Shown here: positions 1 through 6,748 of the stretch, in pieces | Layout: every line of letters starts with the position of its first letter | Position numbering within the stretch: the stretch's first letter is position 1 | NCBI GenBank assembly: GCA_015485015.1 | Contig: WFUK01000261.1 | Coordinates: 1 to 8,180 of the forward strand | DNA from: Paracoccaceae bacterium | GTDB lineage: Bacteria > Pseudomonadota > Alphaproteobacteria > Rhodobacterales > Rhodobacteraceae | Direction: 5' to 3' | DNA: 8,180 bases | Notes under the pieces: generated by a model | What the model saw: the letters and a program-made list of their open reading frames with translations, nothing else | What the model was told of the DNA's origin: nothing | Databases searched by the model: none | Position numbers and translations under genes: made by a program

Positions 1-827
<827 letters not shown>

Positions 828-1664
828 TCAGCTGTCAATACATTCCAAAAGCATGGTGCCCGCACCGGTGTTGGAAATCGGAATGTGGTAGTTGCTGCTG
901 AGTTGGCGCACCTTTCCCAGCGCGCCGCGCATCATCATCCACATCAGGAATTCGGTGCCCTGTGATCCCGCCTTTTCAACCAGCTCCATGCGCGAGATCG
1001 CGGTCAGTGCTTCGGGGTCAGTGACGATTTTCTCCATGCACATTTCGTCAAATTCACGGTTGATAAACCCGGCCCGCGCGCCATCCAGCTGGTGGCTCAG
1101 CCCGCCGGTGCCTAAAATCACCACGCTGATATCTTCAGGATAGCTGCGCACCGCTTTCCCCAGCGCTTTGCCGAAATCCAATGCCCGTTTCAGGGTCGGA
1201 ATCGGATGCTGCACCGTGTTGGCGCTGATCGGAATAGCGGGCGGATGACTGCCCTTGGGCCAAAAAAGCTGCATTGGCACGGTAAATCCGTGGTCCACCG
1301 CCAGCTCCTGACAGGAGGTAATGTCAAATTCCTGCTCGACCATGCTTTCAATCAGGTGCCATGAAAACGGAGCGTCACCCTTAAAGGGCGGCAGTTCGGG
1401 CAGGCCCCAGCCCTCGTCCTCGTTGCGATACTGAGCCGCCGCGCCAATGGCAAAGGTTGGCATTTGGTCAAGAAAAAACCCCAGCCCGTGGTCATTATAG
1501 ATGTTGATCACCAAGTCGGGCTGTTTCTCGGCCAGCCATGCCCTGATCGGCGGATAGGCCTTGAAAAACGGTTCCCAATAAGGGTCGTCCTCCATGCCAG
1601 CCTCGATCGCTTTGCCAACTGCCGGAATGTGCGACGTGGTAATGCCGCCAAGAATTCTCGCCAT
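828..1664 (-). CDS. ligB: Protocatechuate 4,5-dioxygenase, large (beta, catalytic) subunit
   Basis: Type II (LigB superfamily) extradiol dioxygenase. With LigA it opens the ring of protocatechuate between C4 and C5 using non-haem Fe(II) and O2, giving 4-carboxy-2-hydroxymuconate-6-semialdehyde. The 278 aa protein is of typical LigB length. Expected iron ligands are visible as His12 (in TTSHIP), His59 (in NDHG) and Glu238 (in GSQGTEFLMW). His191 (in GGLSHQ) matches the catalytic base and His125 lies in VDHGF. The C-terminal MWMMMRGALG segment is characteristic of the family. The ATG at 1662-1664 overlaps the ligA stop by one base (TAATG), which suggests coupled translation. Because the small subunit is a separate gene, a protocatechuate enzyme is favoured over gallate dioxygenase, in which the LigA-like part is fused at the C-terminus. 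Some activity on gallate or 3-O-methylgallate cannot be excluded. Confidence 0.95.
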   Translation of the reverse strand: MARILGGITTSHIPAVGKAIEAGMEDDPYWEPFFKAYPPIRAWLAEKQPDLVINIYNDHGLGFFLDQMPTFAIGAAAQYRNEDEGWGLPELPPFKGDAPFSWHLIESMVEQEFDITSCQELAVDHGFTVPMQLFWPKGSHPPAIPISANTVQHPIPTLKRALDFGKALGKAVRSYPEDISVVILGTGGLSHQLDGARAGFINREFDEMCMEKIVTDPEALTAISRMELVEKAGSQGTEFLMWMMMRGALGKVRQLSSNYHIPISNTGAGTMLLECIDS

Positions 1665-2008
1665 TATGCGCCTGCCTTTCTTAGCTTTTCCTTAAATTCA
1701 TCCACCGAGGTGCCGGTTTGCTGGGCACCGATATCCTGCATATTGAGCTTGTAAATACCGGCAAATTTGGCGAGGTAATAAATATTCCCGCCCTCGCGGA
1801 TCATCGCCAACACGTCTTTATCGCGGCAGGCCTGCTTTTGAGCCTCGCTCAGGCCGTAACGCTCGAAATACCCCTCGGGGTCGGCCAGATAATCCGCCCG
1901 CGCCTTGGCTCCGTTAAAGCTGTAGCACATCTTGTTCAGCCCATAGCCCTTCATCGCCATGCGGCCATCAAAAATGGTGGTGCCGGGGATATTTATATGC
2001 GGGTCCAT
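1664..2008 (-). CDS. ligA: Protocatechuate 4,5-dioxygenase, small (alpha) subunit
   Basis: Small helical subunit that caps the active site of LigB in the alpha2beta2 protocatechuate 4,5-dioxygenase; it has no catalytic metal of its own. The 114 aa sequence shows the LigA landmarks IPGTTIFDG (7-15), a KGYGLNKMC stretch (20-28) and REGGNIYYLAKF (71-82). It is somewhat shorter than the Sphingobium SYK-6 LigA (about 139 aa), mainly through shorter ends. The ATG at 2006-2008 overlaps the stop codon of the hydrolase gene by one base (TGATG). A good GGAGG lies about 8 bases upstream inside the end of that gene. It is followed directly by ligB with another one-base overlap, as expected for subunits made in equal amounts. 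Confidence 0.94.
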   Translation of the reverse strand: MDPHINIPGTTIFDGRMAMKGYGLNKMCYSFNGAKARADYLADPEGYFERYGLSEAQKQACRDKDVLAMIREGGNIYYLAKFAGIYKLNMQDIGAQQTGTSVDEFKEKLRKAGA

Positions 2009-2880
2009 CAGGTTTCCTCCCAGTAAAGCCGCATCGGGTTATCCACCAGCAGCGCTTGTTGCAGCGCCAGTGTCGGCGCAATTTCGGGGATCACATCCAC
2101 CAGGTCGCCATCATCCGGCATGTGGCTGTGCATATTCGGGTGGGGCCAGTCCGTGCCCCACAACACGCGGTCGGGAAAACGCTCCACCAAGGTGCGGGCA
2201 AAGGGGATCACGTCTGAATAATCCCGCCCCTTCAGGCCCAACCGCTCGGGGCAAGAGACCTTGACCCAGAAGTTTGTATGCGCTTCCAGCAAGGCCAGAA
2301 AGCGCTGGAAATCCGCGCCCCCAACCCCCGCCGCCACATCGGGACGGCCCATATGATCTATTACCACCACCCCGGGGAGCGCGGTGAGAAAGGGTGTAAG
2401 CCTTGCCAGATCCTCCGCCTCGAAATACACATTCACATGCCAGCCCAGCCGCTGGATACGCGCCGCAATGATGGCATAAACCTCGGGCGGGGTGTCATCC
2501 ACCAGCCGCTTGAGAAAGTTGAACCGCACCCCGCGCACCCCTGCGCGGTGTAGCGCGTTAAGGCCGGTGTCGGATACATCCACATCCACAACCGCCACCC
2601 CGCGCGCTTTGCCATCAGAGGTGCGCAAAGCATCCACCATCGCCGAATTATCGGCACCGTGGCAGGTGGCCTGCACAATCACATTGCGGGCAAAGCCGAG
2701 ATGGTCCCGCAGGGCAAACAGCGTTTCTTTGGGGGCGTCAGCCGGCGTGTATTTCCGGCTCGGGGCAAAGGGGAAGCTGGCAGCGGGACCAAACACATGG
2801 CAATGGGCATCCACCGCGCCCGCAGGCGGGGAAAAGCGTGGCTTGCGCGGCGCGTTGCAAAAATGCTTCAGATCATCCAT
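2008..2880 (-). CDS. ligI: 2-pyrone-4,6-dicarboxylate hydrolase
   Basis: Amidohydrolase-superfamily TIM-barrel enzyme that hydrolyses the lactone 2-pyrone-4,6-dicarboxylate (PDC) to 4-oxalomesaconate. The 290 aa protein carries the first-strand VDAHCHVFGP (His26, His28), VRFNF (Arg119), NVYFE (Tyr152), IDHMGRP (His176) and WGTDWPHPN (Asp244). These line up, with a shift of 4-5 residues, with the catalytic and substrate residues I recall for Sphingomonas LigI, a superfamily member that works without a divalent metal. I chose the ATG at 2878-2880. It gives the usual N-terminus and an 8-base overlap (ATGGATGA) with the end of the tautomerase gene, matching the overlap style of this operon. A start at 2952 is open in frame but would add 24 residues read from inside the preceding gene, with no family counterpart. 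An upstream GGGAAG serves as a modest ribosome-binding site. Confidence 0.94.
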   Translation of the reverse strand: MDDLKHFCNAPRKPRFSPPAGAVDAHCHVFGPAASFPFAPSRKYTPADAPKETLFALRDHLGFARNVIVQATCHGADNSAMVDALRTSDGKARGVAVVDVDVSDTGLNALHRAGVRGVRFNFLKRLVDDTPPEVYAIIAARIQRLGWHVNVYFEAEDLARLTPFLTALPGVVVIDHMGRPDVAAGVGGADFQRFLALLEAHTNFWVKVSCPERLGLKGRDYSDVIPFARTLVERFPDRVLWGTDWPHPNMHSHMPDDGDLVDVIPEIAPTLALQQALLVDNPMRLYWEET

Positions 2881-3928
2881 AAAGCTTCCCGTCAAACAGC
2901 TTGCGCGCCGTGCGAACCACGCCGGCACTTGCCACCTCGCCCTGATCATCAAGCCGGGCGATGATGGTGGTTTCTCCGATCGGGTGCTCGATACTCATGC
3001 GTTTCTGTGGGCCTTCCGGAATAACCGCCATTGAAGCCGCAACCGAGCCTTCAAGCAGGCAGGTGCTGGCCACGCTCACCGCACCAAGCACGCCAATAGA
3101 AGAATGGCAGCGATGCGGAATAAAGGTGCGGGTAGAAATGCAGCCTCCCTCAACGGGCGGGCTGACCATGGTCATTTTCGGTATCGGCATTTTGCTGACA
3201 TCTCCCAAGCCCATCAACTGCCCGGCCTGCAAGCGGATGCTTTCGATCCGGGCTTTAAGGGCGGAATCCGCATCCAGCTCGTCACGGCTCTCTTGGCCGG
3301 TGATCCCCATATCGCTGGCGCGCATCACCACGCCGGGCATGCCGTTATCAATCAGGGTTACTTCAATGCCATCAATGGTATCGACCACATTACCACTCGG
3401 CAGCAAAGCCCCGCAGGTTGCGCCTGCATTGTCCTCGAAAATGATCTCGACAGGGCTGGCTGTGCCCGGCACTCCGTCAATACGGGCGGTTCCTTCATAG
3501 CTGACCTGCCCATTTGGCGTTTCGACCAGCGCCGTGGCGGTTTGGCCGGTGTTCTTCATATAGATAACCACGGGCGTCTGCTCGCCCGTCACGCTTACCA
3601 AGCCGCGCTCAATGGCAAAGGGGCCAACGCCGGCCAGAATATTACCACAATTCTGCGCTTCACTAACGATGGGGTGATCTACCACCACCTGCAAAAACAG
3701 GTAATCCACATCCACCCCCTCGCGCGCGGATTTTTGCACTACCGCCACTTTTGAGGTCAGCGGGTCTGCGCCGCCCATGCCATCAATCTGGCGCAGATCC
3801 GGCGAACCCATGGCGGCCAGCAAAAAACGGTCCCGTTTGGCGGTGTTTGCCGGAAGATCTTCCGCAAGAAAATACCCGCCTTTAGACGTGCCGCCGCGCA
3901 TCCACATACATGGAATTCCGTTATTCAT
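2873..3928 (-). CDS. galD: 4-oxalomesaconate tautomerase (PrpF family)
   Basis: PrpF/diaminopimelate-epimerase-fold isomerase that interconverts tautomers or double-bond isomers of 4-oxalomesaconate so that the hydratase can use it. The 351 aa protein is a full-length match in pattern to Pseudomonas putida GalD and is related to Sphingobium LigU. Diagnostic segments are MRGGTSKG (10-17), GGADPLTSK (52-60, with Lys60), [13 protein letters not shown] (93-105, with Cys94), CGALLP (172-177), IDNGMP (193-198) and [10 protein letters not shown] (271-280). The two pseudo-symmetric halves of the fold are both present. The ATG at 3926-3928 overlaps the aldolase stop by 8 bases (ATGAATAA), and an AGGGG about 7-8 bases upstream is a good ribosome-binding site. 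Methylaconitate isomerase (PrpF) is the alternative within the family, but the close resemblance to GalD and the surrounding pathway genes make that unlikely. Confidence 0.93.
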   Translation of the reverse strand: MNNGIPCMWMRGGTSKGGYFLAEDLPANTAKRDRFLLAAMGSPDLRQIDGMGGADPLTSKVAVVQKSAREGVDVDYLFLQVVVDHPIVSEAQNCGNILAGVGPFAIERGLVSVTGEQTPVVIYMKNTGQTATALVETPNGQVSYEGTARIDGVPGTASPVEIIFEDNAGATCGALLPSGNVVDTIDGIEVTLIDNGMPGVVMRASDMGITGQESRDELDADSALKARIESIRLQAGQLMGLGDVSKMPIPKMTMVSPPVEGGCISTRTFIPHRCHSSIGVLGAVSVASTCLLEGSVAASMAVIPEGPQKRMSIEHPIGETTIIARLDDQGEVASAGVVRTARKLFDGKLYG

Positions 3929-4592
3929 ATTTTAACCCCTTTTTAGCCAAGCTTTTGCGCATGTCATACATATCCAGCCCCAGCTCTCCGGTGGCAAACC
4001 GCGCCCGCTTGGCTTCTTCTGCCGACATCCGCATCATTGCCTCTTTTAGCACCGCCTCGGCTTCCGCCACAGGCACCACACACACCCCGTCATCATCCGC
4101 CACAATCACATCGCCCGCGTTCACCGCAGCCCCCGCGCAGACAACCGGCACATTCACCGCGCCAAGGGTTTCCTTCACCGTCCCCTGCGCCGAAATAGCG
4201 GTGGACCAAACGGGAAAACCCATCTCCCGCAAATCCGCCACATCCCGCACGCCCGCATCAATCACTAGCCCAAGCCCTCCTTGCGCCATCGCCGAGGTAG
4301 CCAGCAGGTCGCCAAAATAGCCATCCGAGCAGGGCGAGGTCGGGGCCAGCACCAGCATATCCCCCGCCTGCAATTGCTCGATCGCCACATGCAGCATCCA
4401 GTTATCCCCCGGCGGGGCCGAGATGGTAACCGCCGAAGCCGCCAGCCGTGCGCCCTGCTGAATGGGCCGCATATTTGGGGCCATCAGCCCTTTGCGCCCC
4501 ATGGCTTCATGCACCGTGGCCACGCCGCAATGGCCAAGCGCCTTCACCACCTCTGGCGCGGCGCGCTGAATATCCTGCACCACCACGCTCAT
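3921..4592 (-). CDS. ligK: 4-carboxy-4-hydroxy-2-oxoadipate aldolase / oxaloacetate decarboxylase
   Basis: RraA-like class II (divalent-metal dependent) aldolase that cleaves 4-carboxy-4-hydroxy-2-oxoadipate to pyruvate and oxaloacetate, the last step of the pathway. Relatives (LigK, ProA, GalC) also decarboxylate oxaloacetate. The 223 aa protein has the family's active-site pattern Asp-X20-Arg-Asp at Asp95, Arg116 and Asp117 (in [10 protein letters not shown] and DAGVRDV). It also has [12 protein letters not shown] (60-71), and [10 protein letters not shown] in the last third. The ATG at 4590-4592 overlaps the hydratase stop by 4 bases (ATGA). The upstream GGTGGA is a weak ribosome-binding site, so translation probably depends on coupling. 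Plain RraA (RNase E inhibitor) proteins are shorter and lack this context; a 4-hydroxy-4-methyl-2-oxoglutarate aldolase label would describe the same enzyme type. Confidence 0.93.
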   Translation of the reverse strand: MSVVVQDIQRAAPEVVKALGHCGVATVHEAMGRKGLMAPNMRPIQQGARLAASAVTISAPPGDNWMLHVAIEQLQAGDMLVLAPTSPCSDGYFGDLLATSAMAQGGLGLVIDAGVRDVADLREMGFPVWSTAISAQGTVKETLGAVNVPVVCAGAAVNAGDVIVADDDGVCVVPVAEAEAVLKEAMMRMSAEEAKRARFATGELGLDMYDMRKSLAKKGLKYE

Positions 4593-5323
4593 AATTCATC
4601 CACCGTGCGCGGATAAACGCTCTGAAACCCCTCGGCATAGCGCGCTGGCCGCCCACCCGCCTGGCCACCGGAATTGCGCCTGAAATGGTTGCCCCGGTTC
4701 TCGGCCAAATTGGTATAAAACTGCCACAAATGCTCCTGACCCTGCATGGATTCAATCGCCGCGCGCTTTTTGTCCCACACATCCGTGATGTCCAAAAACG
4801 TATCCGGCTTCCATTGCATTTGCTCGCTCTGGTGTGGCTCAAACAGGTAAAGCTGCGGCGCGCCCAGCACCTGCTCACCCGGCTTATGCCCCCAGGCCTG
4901 CGCGATCATCCGGCACTCCATCGCCACTTTGGTGGCATAGGCGTGGTCGGTATTATACGGGTCATAATGCGAGTGGCTCATCATAAATGCAGGCTGCACC
5001 GCACGGATCAAATCCACCAGCTTGTCCTTGCCCTCACGGTCCATCTCCAACGGATAATCCCCGAGATCAAAGAACTGGATATCATGCACATCCAAAGCCG
5101 CCGCCGCATTCTCTGCCTCGATGCGCCGCGCCGCCTTGACCTTTTCCAGCGTCATGCCACCCTGCTTCCACAGTTTGGCGCTCTCGCCCCGCTCCCCGTA
5201 TGACAGGCAACAAACCGTCACCTCGTAGCCAAGCTTCTGGTGCAAGGCAATCGCCCCTCCGGCCCGCCAGACAAAATCTGCGGCATGGGCGCTGATCACC
5301 AAAGCCGTTTTTACATCCGCCAT
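4589..5323 (-). CDS. galB: 4-oxalomesaconate hydratase, GalB type (PIG-L/LmbE fold)
   Basis: Hydratase that adds water to 4-oxalomesaconate to form 4-carboxy-4-hydroxy-2-oxoadipate. It belongs to the PIG-L/LmbE deacetylase-like family, like P. putida GalB, and is unrelated in sequence to the amidohydrolase-type LigJ of Sphingobium. The 244 aa protein shows the metal-site motif [13 protein letters not shown] (11-23, with His13 and Asp16), YGERGES (42-48) and the later [15 protein letters not shown] stretch, in which His127 is the expected third zinc ligand. I chose the ATG at 5321-5323: an AAAGG lies about 9 bases upstream, and the protein then begins directly at the family's first strand. An in-frame start at 5386 would add 21 residues read from the AT-rich control region. 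This is the promoter-proximal gene of the minus-strand operon, divergent from the LysR gene. Its end overlaps the aldolase start by 4 bases. Confidence 0.9.
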   Translation of the reverse strand: MADVKTALVISAHAADFVWRAGGAIALHQKLGYEVTVCCLSYGERGESAKLWKQGGMTLEKVKAARRIEAENAAAALDVHDIQFFDLGDYPLEMDREGKDKLVDLIRAVQPAFMMSHSHYDPYNTDHAYATKVAMECRMIAQAWGHKPGEQVLGAPQLYLFEPHQSEQMQWKPDTFLDITDVWDKKRAAIESMQGQEHLWQFYTNLAENRGNHFRRNSGGQAGGRPARYAEGFQSVYPRTVDEL

Positions 5324-5349
5324 TTTCCGACCTTTCAAAATAGTTGGAT

Positions 5350-5365
5350 TTATGGTTGACCAAAA
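5350..5365. promoter_or_regulatory. Candidate LysR-type operator (imperfect palindrome with T-N11-A core)
   Basis: The 16 bases read TTATGGTTGACCAAAA. The arms TGGT and ACCA pair perfectly around a TG centre; beyond one A/A mismatch two further pairs match. A T-N11-A arrangement (5351 and 5363) fits the loose LysR-box definition. It lies about 27-42 bases upstream of the galB start and about 80-97 bases upstream of the regulator's start, in the divergent region where such regulators normally bind. Short palindromes are expected by chance in AT-rich DNA, so this is only a candidate. Confidence 0.35.
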
Positions 5366-5410
5366 CCGAAAAAAAAGCCACTTCAAAGGCTATCCACTTT
5401 CATAAGATTT

Positions 5411-5419
5411 TGCTATAGT
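5411..5419 (+). promoter_or_regulatory. Extended -10 promoter element for the LysR gene
   Basis: TGCTATAGT matches the extended -10 consensus TGnTATAAT at all but one position. It is placed so that transcription would begin around 5426, some 20 bases before the GTG start and just before the GGGGAG ribosome-binding site (5435-5440). No good -35 is seen at 16-18 bases upstream, which is tolerated when the TG extension is present. The small palindrome TAGT-G-ACTA overlaps it, which would allow autorepression. Confidence 0.5.
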
Positions 5420-5446
5420 GACTAATATTTTTCTGGGGAGAACACC

Positions 5447-6652
5447 GTGCAAGCCCATCGCTTGAACTTACGCCATTTGCGCGCCTTTCGTGAAATTGCG
5501 GCCCGGAAAAGCATTTCACGGGCGGCAGACCATGTGCATCTTTCGCAGCCGGCAGTTACGCAGGCGCTGTCCAAGCTGGAGCATCTTGTTGGCACCCCCC
5601 TTTTTGACCGGGCCGGTCGGGGGATGTATTTGAATGCGCCGGGCGAGATATTTCTTCATCGGGTCGCGCGGGCGCTGGATTTGGTCCAAAGCGGCGCAAA
5701 GGCGGCTTTGAAACTGAGCCTGCGCACGCAAGGTCAGGGCTTTCGGCGGTTTGACCGGCTCATGACCTCGGCCCAGCTTCGGGCTTTGATTGCGGTGGCC
5801 AAGGCGGGAAATTTTTCCTTGGCGGCCCGTGCGGTTGGCATATCCCAGCCGTCATTGCACCGCACCGCGCGCGACCTCGAAAAACTGGCGGGTATAACCC
5901 TGTTTAACCGGATCAATCTGGGCATCGAGGTAACCCCGCCAGCCAAAGAGCTGGCGCGTTTTGCGCGCTTGGCATTTGCCGAACTCGAGCAAGGGTTGGA
6001 CGAATTGAAGGCTTGGCGCGGTGCGGATAGCGGGCGTATTGTAATCGGCACCATGCCCTTGGCGCGGGCCGAAATTTTACCCCGCGCAATCAATACCCTG
6101 CTGGAGCGCCAGCCCAACGTCGATATCAGCGTGATTGACGGGCCTTATGATGACCTGCTGCACGGCCTGCGGCATGGCGAGATAGATCTGTTGATCGGCG
6201 CGCTGCGCCCGTCCCTTCCGATTAGCGATGTGGTGCAGGAACCCCTGTTTCAGGATCCGCTGGTCATTGCCGCCCGATCAGGGCACCCGCTGGCACGGCA
6301 GGCAGATCTGTCGCTGAAAGACCTGTCGGAATTTGGTTGGGCGGTTCCGCGCGCAGGCACCCCGACGCGCGCCTTGTTCGAGACCATGTTTGCGGGGGAT
6401 TGCCCGCAACATATTGTTGAAACCAGCTCGCTGGTGCTGGTCAGGGGGCTTTTAGTCGGGAGTGACCGGCTGGCGATAATATCGGCGCATCAGATGAAAC
6501 ATGTGGAGCAACTGGGGCTGTTTTGCCGGTTGGATTTCGAAATACCGAACACGCATCGCGATATTGGCATCACATTGCGGCAAGACTGGCAACCAACCGC
6601 CACGCAATCCCGGTTTCTATCTCTGCTGCGCGATTTGGGGGCGATTTTTTAA
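5447..6652 (+). CDS. LysR-family transcriptional regulator with two tandem HTH modules
   Basis: Probable regulator of the adjacent protocatechuate operon. The 401 aa protein is about 100 residues longer than a normal LysR-type regulator. A first winged-HTH (about 7-65, with AADHVHLSQPAVTQALSKLE and PLFDRAGRGM) and its linker helix (67-95) are followed by a second winged-HTH (about 107-165, with AARAVGISQPSLHRTARDLE and TLFNRINLG) and a second linker helix (167-190). A normal effector-binding domain follows (about 196-395, with GRIVIGTMP, DLLIG and the PLVIAARSGHPLA strand). No stop or frameshift separates the two DNA-binding modules, so this is a true duplication or fusion. The GTG start at 5447-5449 is set by GGGGAG six bases upstream. 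The gene is divergent from galB across 123 bases, the classical LysR layout; the inducer is probably a pathway intermediate (inference). No gene symbol is given because orthology to LigR or GalR cannot be judged here. Confidence 0.92.
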   Translation: MQAHRLNLRHLRAFREIAARKSISRAADHVHLSQPAVTQALSKLEHLVGTPLFDRAGRGMYLNAPGEIFLHRVARALDLVQSGAKAALKLSLRTQGQGFRRFDRLMTSAQLRALIAVAKAGNFSLAARAVGISQPSLHRTARDLEKLAGITLFNRINLGIEVTPPAKELARFARLAFAELEQGLDELKAWRGADSGRIVIGTMPLARAEILPRAINTLLERQPNVDISVIDGPYDDLLHGLRHGEIDLLIGALRPSLPISDVVQEPLFQDPLVIAARSGHPLARQADLSLKDLSEFGWAVPRAGTPTRALFETMFAGDCPQHIVETSSLVLVRGLLVGSDRLAIISAHQMKHVEQLGLFCRLDFEIPNTHRDIGITLRQDWQPTATQSRFLSLLRDLGAIF

Positions 6653-6653
6653 G

Positions 6654-6684
6654 CCGGTCCTATTTGAAAAATGAATAGGTCGGG
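6654..6684 (+). other. Imperfect hairpin after the LysR gene
   Basis: The arms CCTATT (6659-6664) and AATAGG (6674-6679) form a perfect 6-base stem around a 9-base AT-rich loop. It is extended outward by CCGG on the left and CGG on the right, with one T/T mismatch and one bulge. A T-rich but interrupted stretch follows only after about ten bases (6690-6703). It could be a weak transcription terminator for the LysR gene or an operator ahead of the next gene. The stem is short and the T tract is not adjacent, so neither role is secure. The rest of the 96-base gap (6653-6748) is AT-rich, with no clear -35/-10 pair. Confidence 0.3.
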
Positions 6685-6748
6685 GGGTCATTTTATTATT
6701 TTTCCGCCAAAACCTGTGCTAGCAAGGCCCAACTAAGGAGCATCCGGA

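Larger units (their letters stand above)
5324..5446. promoter_or_regulatory. Divergent control region between the catabolic operon and its LysR regulator
   Basis: This 123-base gap is clearly more AT-rich than the flanking genes and includes an A8 run at 5369-5376. It must hold the promoter for the minus-strand catabolic operon and the one for the plus-strand regulator gene. Visible elements are an extended -10 for the regulator (5411-5419), an imperfect palindrome of LysR-box form (5350-5365), a CCACTT direct repeat (5378-5383 and 5394-5399, 16-base period), a spaced inverted repeat AGCC/GGCT (5376-5379 and 5388-5391), and a short palindrome TAGT-G-ACTA (5416-5424) that overlaps the -10. I see no convincing -35/-10 pair for the minus-strand operon, which is common for promoters that need a LysR activator. 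The division of roles among these elements is inference. Confidence 0.75.

Noticed and set aside
828..2008. Gallate dioxygenase instead of protocatechuate 4,5-dioxygenase
   Set aside because: Gallate dioxygenases are single fused proteins of about 420 aa; here small and large subunits are separate genes and are followed by PDC-specific ligI and ligC.
2881..2952. Extended N-terminus for LigI from an ATG at 2952
   Set aside because: The extra 24 residues are read out of frame from within the tautomerase gene; the start at 2880 gives the normal family N-terminus and an operon-style 8-base overlap.
5369..5376. A8 run as part of a minus-strand intrinsic terminator
   Set aside because: It lies upstream of both flanking gene starts and no gene ends there; a promoter-region A tract is the simpler reading.
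5324..5386. Extended N-terminus for the GalB-type hydratase from an ATG at 5386
   Set aside because: The 21 added residues come from the AT-rich control region; the ATG at 5323 has a suitable ribosome-binding site and matches the family start.
5447..6652. Two separate LysR genes or a frameshifted pair
   Set aside because: The frame is continuous with no stop, only one effector domain exists, and the linker between the modules is well formed, so it is one protein.
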